Positions 1-7,120 of a stretch of DNA of 9,382 bases are shown here, in pieces (positions within the stretch are counted from its first letter, which is position 1; every line of letters starts with the position of its first letter). The stretch is from Desulfobacula sp. (lineage in GTDB: Bacteria > Desulfobacterota > Desulfobacteria > Desulfobacterales > Desulfobacteraceae). The notes below the pieces were generated by a model, which worked only from the letters and a program-made list of their open reading frames with translations, had not been told where the DNA came from and did no database searches. A program made the translations under genes and the position numbers. Where the stretch lies: contig JAOZRF010000082.1 of the NCBI GenBank assembly GCA_029940245.1, positions 1 through 9,382 on the forward strand, given 5' to 3'.

Positions 1-606
1 TCCTTGATCAATAAAAGGGAGGACAGCTATGGTGGGGATGCCAGAGGAAGAGCCACTCTGGCCTTGGAAATAGTAAGGACTGTCCGCAAAAACCTGGGAC
101 CTGGATATCCCATTTTTTTCAGGATCAATGCCGAAGAAAGAATTCCGGGAGGCCAAACTTTTGAGGAAGCCCTTGTTATCGGCAGACTGCTGGCCGATGA
201 GGGTGTGGATGTTTTTGACGTTTCATTGATTGCCCAGGGTGGCTGGAAAGAAAAGAAGGGTAAGAAATGTCTCACGGGATCATCGGTTTTACCCAAAGAT
301 CAGCCTTCAGGCGCAAATGTCGCACTTACGGCTGCATTTAAAAAACAGATCAAACTTCCCGTGATTGCAGTGGGCAAGTTTGGTATTGGCAAGTCCGCGG
401 TTACGGCTGTGGGAGATGAGGACATTGACATGATTGCCATTGGTCGTCAGATGATTTGTGACCCCCGGACAGCCGGAAAAATGCTTGGCAAAAATGATCA
501 GGATATTATTCCATGTGATGACTGTTTGAAATGTTTTGCCACTATAGGAAAGGGTGATCCCATGGGGTGCAAGATCAATCAAAATCTGCTTTCAACAAAT
601 GAATGA
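1..606 (+). CDS. NADH:flavin oxidoreductase (Old Yellow Enzyme family), 3' part
   Basis: This is the C-terminal 201 residues of an FMN-binding TIM-barrel oxidoreductase of the Old Yellow Enzyme family. The reading frame is open through base 1, so the start lies outside the window; full-length relatives have roughly 350 or more residues. Family hallmarks are visible: the NKR..SYGG segment near the left edge, FFRINAEE, and the FMN-phosphate region PVIAVGKFG followed by DMIAIGRQMICDP. Near the C-terminus four cysteines (residues 172, 175, 178 and 190 of the visible part) have spacing CX2CX2CX11C. This resembles the 4Fe-4S site of the 2,4-dienoyl-CoA reductase/trimethylamine dehydrogenase branch, although the third gap is one shorter than usual. 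The protein stops 11 residues after the last cysteine, so the C-terminal FAD/NAD-binding domain of that branch is absent. The substrate cannot be told; enoate or similar C=C reduction is typical. The stop codon overlaps the start of the next gene remnant. Confidence 0.9.
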   Translation, partial: SLINKREDSYGGDARGRATLALEIVRTVRKNLGPGYPIFFRINAEERIPGGQTFEEALVIGRLLADEGVDVFDVSLIAQGGWKEKKGKKCLTGSSVLPKDQPSGANVALTAAFKKQIKLPVIAVGKFGIGKSAVTAVGDEDIDMIAIGRQMICDPRTAGKMLGKNDQDIIPCDDCLKCFATIGKGDPMGCKINQNLLSTNE

Positions 607-915
607 TATTGTTAATCAAAAAGATATTAAAAAACTCATACTTGCAAATGAGACATTTGCTTTTATAATGGATAAATATGGTTCCCCCCCCCTAACTGGA
701 CAAGACCGCAAGGATTTATTTCACTTTCAAAAATAATTCTGGAGCAACAGGTAAGCCTGGCTTCTGCAAACGCACATTTCTTAAAATTAAATAAATATTT
801 ATCGGAATTTACGCCAATAAATATTTTAAACCTTACAGATGAAGAGATGAGAAACTGCCATATAAGCCGTCAAAAGTCTCAATATCTTCGTGCATTGTCT
901 GATCGTCTGATCTAA
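599..915 (+). pseudogene. DNA-3-methyladenine glycosylase (AlkA/HhH-GPD type) remnant, frameshifted and truncated
   Basis: An ATG at 599 overlaps the preceding stop codon by 8 bp (ATGAATGA), so the gene was probably co-transcribed with the oxidoreductase. The first frame reads MNDIVNQKDIKKL...IMDKYGSP and then hits a run of nine C at 684-692. The matching continuation lies in another frame and reads GFISLSKIILEQQVSLASA, later LTDEEMRNC and SRQKSQYLRALSDRLI, ending at TAA 913-915. These segments resemble the N-terminal part of AlkA-like base-excision glycosylases (ILEQQVSxASA, SRQKxxYLRxLA). A tract of seven or ten C would join the frames. Even when joined, the product is only about 104-105 residues. 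It lacks the helix-hairpin-helix and the catalytic aspartate that follow in the roughly 200-residue family, so it is a broken gene rather than a purely phase-variable one. The family assignment is by recognition of sequence style, not by a search. Confidence 0.72.
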
Positions 916-997
916 GTCTTTGAATCCATAAAAATATCTTCAAATATGGTGTCGTCTGCTTTCATACAAGGATTCCTTAATTGTCAGGGGAGCATAT

Positions 998-1510
998 TTA
1001 ATTTTTCAAGGTGAACCGCCATTTACAGAACATGTCATCCGGATGCGGGTCTGGCGGGGCAAACACACATTCTACAACAATGCGCTCATCAATCATTGTT
1101 GCAAAGCCTTCAAATTCTTTTTTGTGCATGTGTTTGCAGACATATTCGCCCTGGCCGCGTACAAGACGGGCTTGCTGGGCAGGGCATGATGGCACTGTAA
1201 TGATTACTTCATCTTTTTTTCCCACAAAATCATAGCCCACAAGAATACACCAGGGGAATAATTTTAATGCCTGGACAAACCCTGTAAGACCTTTTTCAGA
1301 AATATTGAATTTTTCCTTGAGGTCCCTGGCAGCATAGCCTGCAACCTTGTCCCAGACCTGTTCATTGATTTTTTCTGCCGTTGACTGATCAAAGTTTTCA
1401 GTAATTTTGATAAACCAGAATGCATCCATGACCCTGTAGTTCCATAAAAGAAATTCAATATAGGCCTGAAGGTCTTTTTTGCTCATGGTTTTAAAAATGT
1501 CTAGATTCAT
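998..1510 (-). CDS. Uncharacterised cysteine-containing cytoplasmic protein (possibly DUF6125 family)
   Basis: This is a 170-residue protein with no signal peptide and no membrane segment. A good ribosome-binding site, AAAGGAG (1515-1521 on the plus strand), sits four bases before the ATG. The N-terminal third is helical and aromatic ([21 protein letters not shown]), followed by a [16 protein letters not shown] segment. The C-terminal half has five cysteines (88, 109, 125, 148, 162) in contexts [37 protein letters not shown] and FCKW. Their spread suggests a metal or cofactor pocket, but no standard zinc-finger or iron-sulfur spacing is formed. The overall style resembles uncharacterised proteins common in sulfate reducers and other anaerobes, for which I recall the label DUF6125; that label is from memory. 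It is monocistronic here, and divergent from the response regulator gene. No function can be given. Confidence 0.82.
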   Translation of the reverse strand: MNLDIFKTMSKKDLQAYIEFLLWNYRVMDAFWFIKITENFDQSTAEKINEQVWDKVAGYAARDLKEKFNISEKGLTGFVQALKLFPWCILVGYDFVGKKDEVIITVPSCPAQQARLVRGQGEYVCKHMHKKEFEGFATMIDERIVVECVFAPPDPHPDDMFCKWRFTLKN

Positions 1511-1543
1511 GGGGCTCCTTTTTTTATAATTATGATTTTATCT

Positions 1544-1571
1544 GTTATACAACATTTGCATGATATTACAA
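1544..1571 (-). promoter_or_regulatory. Candidate sigma-70 promoter for the 170-residue protein gene
   Basis: On the minus strand TTGTAA (1571-1566) and TATAAC (1549-1544) are separated by 16 bases, placed 34 bases ahead of the ATG at 1510. The match is moderate, and the surrounding DNA is AT-rich, so a chance match is possible. Confidence 0.35.
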
Positions 1572-1646
1572 AAAAATTTCTTTCGGTCATTCCTGTAAAC
1601 TATGGTAAAAGAAAAAGATTTGTAGTATTCGTGATGATGTAAAAAC

Positions 1647-1659
1647 TGTCCCCGGGACA
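1647..1659. promoter_or_regulatory. Small GC-rich palindrome upstream of the sigma-54 response regulator
   Basis: TGTCCC-C-GGGACA is a perfect 6-bp inverted repeat around one base, in otherwise AT-rich DNA, ending 32 bp before the TTG start at 1692. It could be an operator or a leader hairpin for the regulator gene. No convincing promoter was found beside it, so its role is open. Confidence 0.25.
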
Positions 1660-1691
1660 TGGATGGATAAAAAGATAAGGATATTATCGTT

Positions 1692-3101
1692 TTGGCTGTA
1701 AACAATATCGTTTCAATGCATGCACGAATTCTGGTGGTAGATGATGATGAAGCCATAAGGGATGCTTTAAAGTTAATCCTTGAAGATGATTACGATGTCG
1801 TCTGTGTTGACAGCGGGTTCAAGGCGATTGAAGAGGTTAAAAACCAGATATTTGATCTTGTTTTTCTGGACGTTGTAATGCCTGAAATGGATGGAATTGA
1901 AACCTTGAGGAGGCTCAAGGCCCATGACAGAAACCTGGATATAATAATGGTTTCTGCCATTAATCGTGCCCAGGAAGCCACAAAGTCCATTAAACACGGT
2001 GCCTATGATTATATTACAAAACCATTTGATCATAAAATTATATTGAACCGTCTTGAAAAGGTATTGTTAAAACGAAATCTAGTCAAGGAAGTCAGTTTTC
2101 ACAGGTCCCAGGCGGCTTCGGGATTATTGCAGGGCAAAATAATCAGCAATGCAAAAAATATGGCTGTCGTGTTTGATCTGGTTGCAAAAATTGCTAAAAC
2201 ATCGAGCAATGTCATAATTACAGGAGAGAGCGGAACTGGAAAGGAATTGATTGCAAGGGCAGTTCACAATGCGAGCCTGCGTAAAGATAAACCCTTTGTT
2301 GCCATTAATTGTGCATCCATACCGGCAGAACTCATGGAAGCAGAATTATTCGGCCATGAAAAGGGAGCTTTTACCGGAGCTTATAAGCAGACTATAGGTA
2401 AATTTGAATTTGCCCACCAGGGCACCATTTTTCTGGATGAAATTTCCTGCCTCAAAACTGAGTTCCAGGCAAAGCTTTTAAGGTTTATTCAGGAAAGGGA
2501 ATTTACACGGGTGGGTAGCCATCGCACTATTAAAGTGGATGTCCGAATTGTTACCGCCACAAATACCAGCCTGGATGAGATGGTGAGGAAAGGCACATTC
2601 AGGGATGATCTCTATTTCAGGCTTAATGTGGTTCCAATATTGCTGCCGCCCCTTCACAGCCGTAAAGGTGATGTTCCGCTTCTGGCAAATTTTTTTCTGG
2701 ACAGGTTCAACCGTCAGATGAATAAAAGCGTAAAAGGCTTTACCCCGGATGCCCTTGCCGTGTTGGAGTGCTATCCCTGGCCCGGAAACATCCGTGAGCT
2801 GGAAAACCTTATTGAACGGATGGTGGTGCTGGGAACAGAAAATCAATTCATTGATGAAAAAGACCTTCCCTTTGAACTTTTGTTCCACAGGGAATCCATA
2901 AAAGGAGCTGAAAATGGTAACGGGAAAAATAAGGGATTAATCCAGGCCCGCCAGTCCTTTGAACGTCTCTACATCCTGCGGGCCCTTCAGAGCTGCCGGT
3001 GGAATCAGACCTGGACTGCAAAACTTCTTGGAATTCACAGAAACACCCTTCTCCAGAAAATGAAAACTTTAGATCTTACCCGGGACCGAAATGATTCCTA
3101 A
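1692..3101 (+). CDS. Sigma-54-dependent response regulator (NtrC/AtoC/ZraR class)
   Basis: This 469-residue transcription activator has the full NtrC-type architecture. The receiver domain (about 11-125) has the acidic pair D18/D19, phospho-acceptor D60 in FLDVVMPEMDG, switch residue S88 and K110. The AAA+ domain (about 150-375) has Walker A GESGTGKE (178-185), an intact GAFTGA sigma-54 contact loop (225-230), Walker B GTIFLDE (244-250), sensor I N291 and arginine fingers in FRDDLYFRLN (304 and 310). A Fis-type helix-turn-helix occupies about 430-462. All key residues are present, so it should be an active ATPase that remodels sigma-54 RNA polymerase after phosphorylation. The start is taken as TTG 1692, with a weak AAGG 11 bases upstream; ATG 1716 (MHARILVVDDD) is the alternative and has no Shine-Dalgarno. 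It is convergent with the histidine kinase, its likely partner. Candidate target promoters lie at 7009-7025 and 7434-7449. Confidence 0.95.
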   Translation: MAVNNIVSMHARILVVDDDEAIRDALKLILEDDYDVVCVDSGFKAIEEVKNQIFDLVFLDVVMPEMDGIETLRRLKAHDRNLDIIMVSAINRAQEATKSIKHGAYDYITKPFDHKIILNRLEKVLLKRNLVKEVSFHRSQAASGLLQGKIISNAKNMAVVFDLVAKIAKTSSNVIITGESGTGKELIARAVHNASLRKDKPFVAINCASIPAELMEAELFGHEKGAFTGAYKQTIGKFEFAHQGTIFLDEISCLKTEFQAKLLRFIQEREFTRVGSHRTIKVDVRIVTATNTSLDEMVRKGTFRDDLYFRLNVVPILLPPLHSRKGDVPLLANFFLDRFNRQMNKSVKGFTPDALAVLECYPWPGNIRELENLIERMVVLGTENQFIDEKDLPFELLFHRESIKGAENGNGKNKGLIQARQSFERLYILRALQSCRWNQTWTAKLLGIHRNTLLQKMKTLDLTRDRNDS

Positions 3102-4996
3102 TCCTGTATTCCCGGCAGGCTTACTGAAAAACAGGCGCCCTCACCTTTTTTGCTTTTAACTTCTATCTGCCCCCCATGTTCCGAGACCACCTTATGGGTG
3201 ATGGCAAGCCCTAGTCCAGTGCCTTTGGCCTTGGTGGTAAAAAATGGATTAAAAATATTTTCTGCCAGTTCGGGTGAAAAACCATGGCCAGTGTCCCTGA
3301 AATCTATGACAACCCTGGTGTTTTTACAGAACACATGAATGGTGATCACCCCGCCATCCGGCATTGCCTGGGCGCCATTCTGCATGAGATTTATAAATAC
3401 TTTTTCAAGTTGGTCAGCATCTGCCATGAGCTGTGGCAGTTCATTGGGAATATCCCATTGGCAGGCAATGCCTTTGACCTTAAAATCAGTTTCCAGTAAC
3501 TCAATGCTCTGTCTTAGCAACTCCCGGATATCTGTAGGATTAAAATTGTATTTCGGCGGTTTTGACAACTCTAAGAGTTCTTCAATGAGAGTGTTCAGCC
3601 TGTTGATTTCCCTGGGAACGGTTCTTTGAAATTTTTCCAGGAAACCTGGTTTTTTAATTTTTTCCGGCAGCAGTGCCACATAGGTTTTGATGGCAGAAAG
3701 GGGATTTCGAATTTCATGGGCCATGCCGGCAGCCATGGTTCCAAGATCTGCAAGCCGCTGGGTCTGGCGGATTTCAGCTTCAAGCTTTTTAAGGGCAGTA
3801 ATATCATTGAGATTGAATATGAGCTGTCTTATGTTTTTTTCATCCGATTCAAGAACACTTGAGCCTGTCAGGAGTATCCTTGCATTTTCTCCCCTTTGCA
3901 GATGAATCTCGCGCTGGTTTCTGCCTGAAGGATTTTCAAGAGATTGTTGTATATAGGCAGAAAACTGCATGTCATTATCAAAAAATTCCAAAACAGGGCG
4001 GCCTATTACAGTATGGTCCGGGGGGATACCCAGAATGGTACAGGCAGCAGGGTTGACAGCCGTAATAACCCCTTCCATATCAACGGCCAAAAGGCCGTCA
4101 TTCATTGTGTCCAGTATTTTTTCGGCATATAATTGTAATCGTTTGATTTTTTTGAGCTGGTTTTCCAATTGCTGTTTTTGTGCCAGGACTTCCTTGATCA
4201 TAAAAGAAAAATTGGATGCCAGAATCTCCACTTCATCCCGGGTGTGAATGGAAATTTTTTGTTTTAAATCGCCCCGGGCTGCTCCAATAGTGGCTTTAAC
4301 CAATGTTTCCAGAGGCCGGGTGACTCGCTGGGCAACCCAGTTGGAGATCAGAATACCAATGGCAAGAGCCACAGATCCTAGAATAAGAATGCTCCAAAGG
4401 GTCTGGCGGATCTGTTGGTACATCAGTTCAAGGGATAAGCAGACCCGAATGGTTCCCCATCGGTCCAGGGAACCGGGAAGGTATACAGGCACAGCCACAT
4501 CCATGACAGGAGTGGCGCCGGATTCAGGAGCATGGACTGTTATCAGGGGTTGTTTTACCTCAATGGCATTCAGGCTGACCTTGTCTGTCAGTATCCTGTT
4601 CTGGAGATCAGGCCTTCTACTGTAGCCGGCCACCTTTCCTTCCTTGTCGTGGATAATGACATAAATGATATCGGGGTTATTGACTGCCTGGTTGGCAAGT
4701 TTTTCCAATGCAACATAATTATAAGTGATCAGGTGATCAACGGATATGATAGCAAGATTTTTTGCAACGGCCAGTCCCTGTTTCTCAATCCGGCCCCGAA
4801 TAGTCCTGGTTTGAAGCATTCCCAGGACCAGGGCAAGGGTTGTCAGCAAGAGCAGGAGCATAATTGAGGTGATGAGGATAAATCGATAGCGCAGGGAAAT
4901 AAATCTTGATTTTTTAAATATATTTTCCTTGCTGCCGGACTCACCATGATGTTTCTTTTCAGGGTGCAAGTCCTTTTTTTGTAAATATTCAGTCAT
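3098..4996 (-). CDS. Membrane sensor histidine kinase (sensor domain-HAMP-PAS-HisKA-HATPase, NtrB/ZraS-like)
   Basis: This 632-residue inner-membrane kinase probably phosphorylates the convergent sigma-54 regulator. Order of parts: a charged cytoplasmic N-tail (1-38), TM1 (about 39-61), an extracytoplasmic Cache/PAS-like sensor (about 63-198, with YVIIHDKEGKVAGYS and later DRWGTIRV), TM2 (about 200-222), HAMP (to about 272), and a coiled coil. A PAS domain follows (about 291-405). The H-box AAGMAHEIRNPL has phospho-acceptor H427, followed by the N-box NLMQNGAQAM, DTGHGF, FNPFFTTK and GTGLGLAI. All catalytic boxes are intact. The ATG lies inside ATGACTGA, overlapping the stop of the solute-binding lipoprotein by 8 bp. 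No Shine-Dalgarno is evident, so translation is probably coupled to that gene. Its stop codon (TAG) overlaps the stop (TAA) of the regulator on the other strand, leaving no room for a terminator. Confidence 0.95.
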   Translation of the reverse strand: MTEYLQKKDLHPEKKHHGESGSKENIFKKSRFISLRYRFILITSIMLLLLLTTLALVLGMLQTRTIRGRIEKQGLAVAKNLAIISVDHLITYNYVALEKLANQAVNNPDIIYVIIHDKEGKVAGYSRRPDLQNRILTDKVSLNAIEVKQPLITVHAPESGATPVMDVAVPVYLPGSLDRWGTIRVCLSLELMYQQIRQTLWSILILGSVALAIGILISNWVAQRVTRPLETLVKATIGAARGDLKQKISIHTRDEVEILASNFSFMIKEVLAQKQQLENQLKKIKRLQLYAEKILDTMNDGLLAVDMEGVITAVNPAACTILGIPPDHTVIGRPVLEFFDNDMQFSAYIQQSLENPSGRNQREIHLQRGENARILLTGSSVLESDEKNIRQLIFNLNDITALKKLEAEIRQTQRLADLGTMAAGMAHEIRNPLSAIKTYVALLPEKIKKPGFLEKFQRTVPREINRLNTLIEELLELSKPPKYNFNPTDIRELLRQSIELLETDFKVKGIACQWDIPNELPQLMADADQLEKVFINLMQNGAQAMPDGGVITIHVFCKNTRVVIDFRDTGHGFSPELAENIFNPFFTTKAKGTGLGLAITHKVVSEHGGQIEVKSKKGEGACFSVSLPGIQD

Positions 4997-6638
4997 TTTG
5001 TGTGGATTTGTCTATCCAGATTTTATTGAGCTGCATGGTATGGGCTCCCAGGGCACTTACTTTAACGGATTTAACATAGGGTTGATACACCCGGTCCACA
5101 CTCATATAAAAAAGCGGGATCAGGGGAGCTGACTCCATGATGGTTGCTTCGATCTTCTGATACATCTTTGCCCGCTTAACCGGGTCCACAATTCCTCTGG
5201 CAGTCAAGAGCATCTGATCCACTTTTTTATCCTGAAACTTCATGAAATTGGTTGGGGATTCAGAGGCAAAAAGAGAATATAAAAAGCTGTCCGGATCAGG
5301 CATGTCTGCAAACCAGGCATACCGGTAGATCTGGACCGAGTCTGATCTTAAATAGGCTTCAAATTTTTTCCAGTCATTGATATATTTTACCCTGAGCTTT
5401 ATGCCGAGCCCGGCCCAGAAGTCTTTGATCATAGACATTTCCTGTTCAACCCTTGGGGTTTTAAAGGCTGAAACAATCTCCAGTTCAGGCAGATTCTCAA
5501 GGGTCTTGCCAGGGAGTTTGTTCAAGTGTTTGCGGGCAAGATCAGGGTTGTTGTCCTCTATTTTATTCAATGGATTATATCCTGGCATGCCTGGGGGTAA
5601 GATGGTTTTTGCAATTTCAAACCGGCCTTTATAGACCTGGTTGACAAATGTAATGCGGTCAATGGCAAGGCAAAGTGCTTTTCGAAGGTCAGGATTTGCA
5701 AGATTGGGATGTTTTACATTTATGCCGTAAAAAAAAAGACTCAAAGAAGGTCTGTGAAACCATTGAAGCCCTTTTGTATCTGAAAGTTTTTCTTTGCGAT
5801 CCCCGTAGACTGCCATTTCTTCAATATTGCTTTGCTGAAAATCCGTTAACTCCTTTAAGTCTTGGCCCTTTGGATAAATTTTATAATGAATCTCATCCAG
5901 ATAGGCAGGTCCGGCATAATACTCTTTAAACTGCTTAAGCCGGACGGATTTGTCCCTATCCCAGGATACAAATTTGAACGGACCGGTTCCCATGGGATTT
6001 TTGCCAAATTCATCCCCAAGCCGGATCACCTCTTTCTGGGGAACAATAGCAGCCTGGTACATGCCCAATGCAGTCAGAAAGGGCACATGGGATTCTTCCA
6101 GGTGGACCTGCAAAACCGTATCATTTTCAATTTCCAGTCCTGGAACATTTTCCCGGGTTCCGGCTTTGTATTCCTTTGCCCCGACAATTTTAAGCAGATG
6201 GGGCAGTACGGCAGGAGCAGGCTGTGCCCGCAAAAGCCTTTTAAAGGAAAAAATAACATCTTCGGAAGTAACAGGATCAAGGTTGTGAAACCGGGCATTT
6301 TTTCTTAAGGTAAAACGATATACTTTCCCTTTTTCTTTTACCTGCCATGTTTCAGCCAGGCCAGGTAAAACCGAAAGATAGGGATCAAACCGGACAAGCC
6401 CGTCAAAAATCTGATGGACAAGCGCGATTCCATAGATATCCTGAACATATGCAGGATCAAGGGTGGCAGGATTACTTGGTAAAGGTACACGGTAAATGCC
6501 GCCCCGGATTGGTACAGGTTCGGATACAGCCTTTTGTGTTGTTTTATTTTCTTCCTGGTTAGTACATCCTGGCAGGATAACCAGATTTAAGAGAAAAAAA
6601 ATAGTAAAAAAGAGTGAAAACAGGTTTGACAGGTTCAT
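4989..6638 (-). CDS. Family 5 extracellular solute-binding lipoprotein (Opp/Dpp-like), coupled to a histidine kinase
   Basis: This 549-residue periplasmic-side binding protein is of the peptide/nickel/oligosaccharide class (SBP_bac_5). The N-terminus is a lipoprotein signal: a long hydrophobic stretch, then the lipobox LPGC with C25 as the predicted acylated residue. Proline at -2 of the lipobox is less usual. Family marks include GGIYRVPLPSNPATLDPAY, the signature region FHNLDPVTSEDVIFSFKRLL, NPMGTGPFKFVSWDRD, LRKALCLAIDR and PDPDSFLYSLFAS near the C-terminus. Length is normal for DppA/OppA relatives. The ribosome-binding site TAAGGAGG (6643-6650) is strong. No permease or ATPase gene lies beside it; the only partner in its operon is the histidine kinase, which overlaps its stop codon. 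This suggests a role as ligand receptor for signalling, although use with a transporter encoded elsewhere cannot be excluded. Ligand is unknown; family members bind peptides most often. Confidence 0.93.
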   Translation of the reverse strand: MNLSNLFSLFFTIFFLLNLVILPGCTNQEENKTTQKAVSEPVPIRGGIYRVPLPSNPATLDPAYVQDIYGIALVHQIFDGLVRFDPYLSVLPGLAETWQVKEKGKVYRFTLRKNARFHNLDPVTSEDVIFSFKRLLRAQPAPAVLPHLLKIVGAKEYKAGTRENVPGLEIENDTVLQVHLEESHVPFLTALGMYQAAIVPQKEVIRLGDEFGKNPMGTGPFKFVSWDRDKSVRLKQFKEYYAGPAYLDEIHYKIYPKGQDLKELTDFQQSNIEEMAVYGDRKEKLSDTKGLQWFHRPSLSLFFYGINVKHPNLANPDLRKALCLAIDRITFVNQVYKGRFEIAKTILPPGMPGYNPLNKIEDNNPDLARKHLNKLPGKTLENLPELEIVSAFKTPRVEQEMSMIKDFWAGLGIKLRVKYINDWKKFEAYLRSDSVQIYRYAWFADMPDPDSFLYSLFASESPTNFMKFQDKKVDQMLLTARGIVDPVKRAKMYQKIEATIMESAPLIPLFYMSVDRVYQPYVKSVKVSALGAHTMQLNKIWIDKSTQND

Positions 6639-6675
6639 CTTTCCTCCTTAACTGATATGTGTTTCAAGAGGAAAA

Positions 6676-6704
6676 AATTTACCATATGGGAGGTCTAAAT
6701 GCAA
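6676..6704 (-). promoter_or_regulatory. Candidate sigma-70 promoter for the lipoprotein-kinase operon
   Basis: On the minus strand TTGCAT (6704-6699) and TAAATT (6681-6676) are 17 bases apart, placing a start near 6669 and a leader of about 30 bases. The spacer contains the palindrome CCATATGG (6682-6689), which could bind a regulator. The motif match is moderate. Confidence 0.35.
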
Positions 6705-6755
6705 GTATCCCAAATTTTAAAAAAATCTATAAGCTATGACACATTGCCAAATAAT

Positions 6756-6792
6756 AAAAAAAACACGGAAGAAATGATTCCGTGTTTTTTTT
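6756..6792 (-). terminator. Rho-independent terminator after the 31-codon peptide gene (symmetrical)
   Basis: A perfect 15-bp inverted repeat has arms at 6756-6770 and 6778-6792 around a 7-base loop: eight A, CACGGAA, loop GAAATGA, TTCCGTG, eight T. The CACGGAA/TTCCGTG core flanked by A and T tracts works as an intrinsic terminator on either strand. It lies 38 bp after the stop of the small peptide gene and 117 bp before the lipoprotein start. It should therefore end the short peptide transcript while possibly allowing some read-through into the lipoprotein-kinase operon. Confidence 0.85.
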
Positions 6793-6830
6793 AACCTGAA
6801 CTAATAAACAGGCACTTTTTTAAAAAAAAA

Positions 6831-6926
6831 TTAGTAGGGTCCGCCGCCGCCACCAGCAAGAACAGGCATTGCATATCCGGCAATCAAAACACCAATTACA
6901 AATAATTTTACCATTAAATTTTTCAT
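6831..6926 (-). CDS. Tiny secreted peptide precursor: signal peptide plus glycine-rich tail GGGGGPY
   Basis: This is a 31-codon gene, well supported by context. An AAAGGAG ribosome-binding site (6933-6939) lies six bases before the ATG. The protein begins MKNLMVK, continues with a hydrophobic core (LFVIGVLIAGYAM), then PVLA and GGGGGPY, and ends at TAA. Positive N-region, hydrophobic core and small residues at -3/-1 (V-L-A) form a classic signal peptidase I site. The predicted mature product is only about seven residues, GGGGGPY. A terminator follows 38 bp downstream, and a sigma-54-type promoter lies about 80 bp upstream. It is immediately upstream of a peptide-binding-type lipoprotein and its coupled kinase, on the same strand. 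It could be a signalling peptide, a stub of a small exported structural peptide, or a functional signal peptide alone. No known family is recognised with certainty. The function as a ligand is inference. Confidence 0.7.
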   Translation of the reverse strand: MKNLMVKLFVIGVLIAGYAMPVLAGGGGGPY

Positions 6927-7008
6927 TGTTTTCTCCTTTACTCTCATGGTTAATTCAAAATGTTAATTAAAAACTCAATACAATTATCGTTTCGTTGTTC
7001 ATAGATAG

Positions 7009-7025
7009 AGCAAGGCATGGACCAA
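7009..7025 (-). promoter_or_regulatory. Sigma-54 (RpoN) promoter candidate for the small secreted peptide gene
   Basis: The minus strand reads TTGGTCCATGCCTTGCT. It has the -24 GG and -12 GC exactly ten bases apart and ends in TTGCT, matching the YTGGCACGRNNNTTGCW consensus at the invariant positions; CACG is replaced by TCCA. Transcription would start near 6998, giving a leader of about 72 bases to the ATG at 6926. A sigma-54 activator is encoded nearby, and a TGCACA/TGTGCA inverted repeat lies about 100 bp upstream at an enhancer-like distance. Confidence 0.55.
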
Positions 7026-7120
7026 GGATAGCATTCTTAGAAAATATTTTATAACTATTTAAAATTAAAGAAATATTTTATAAAAGTTAAAGCAGTATAC
7101 AAATAAAGACCTTTTGGGAG

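Noticed and set aside
554..736. 60-residue frame starting at ATG 554 taken as a gene
   Set aside because: Its first part is a shadow of the oxidoreductase; only the part from ATG 599 belongs to the glycosylase remnant, which is broken at the C run.
2478..2888. 136-residue minus-strand frame inside the sigma-54 regulator
   Set aside because: It lies entirely antisense to the AAA+ domain with intact motifs; no domain or ribosome-binding site was seen.
6733..6751. TTGGCAATGTGTCATA on the minus strand upstream of the lipoprotein gene as a sigma-54 promoter
   Set aside because: The -24 half (TTGGCA) is good but the -12 half has TA instead of the invariant GC.
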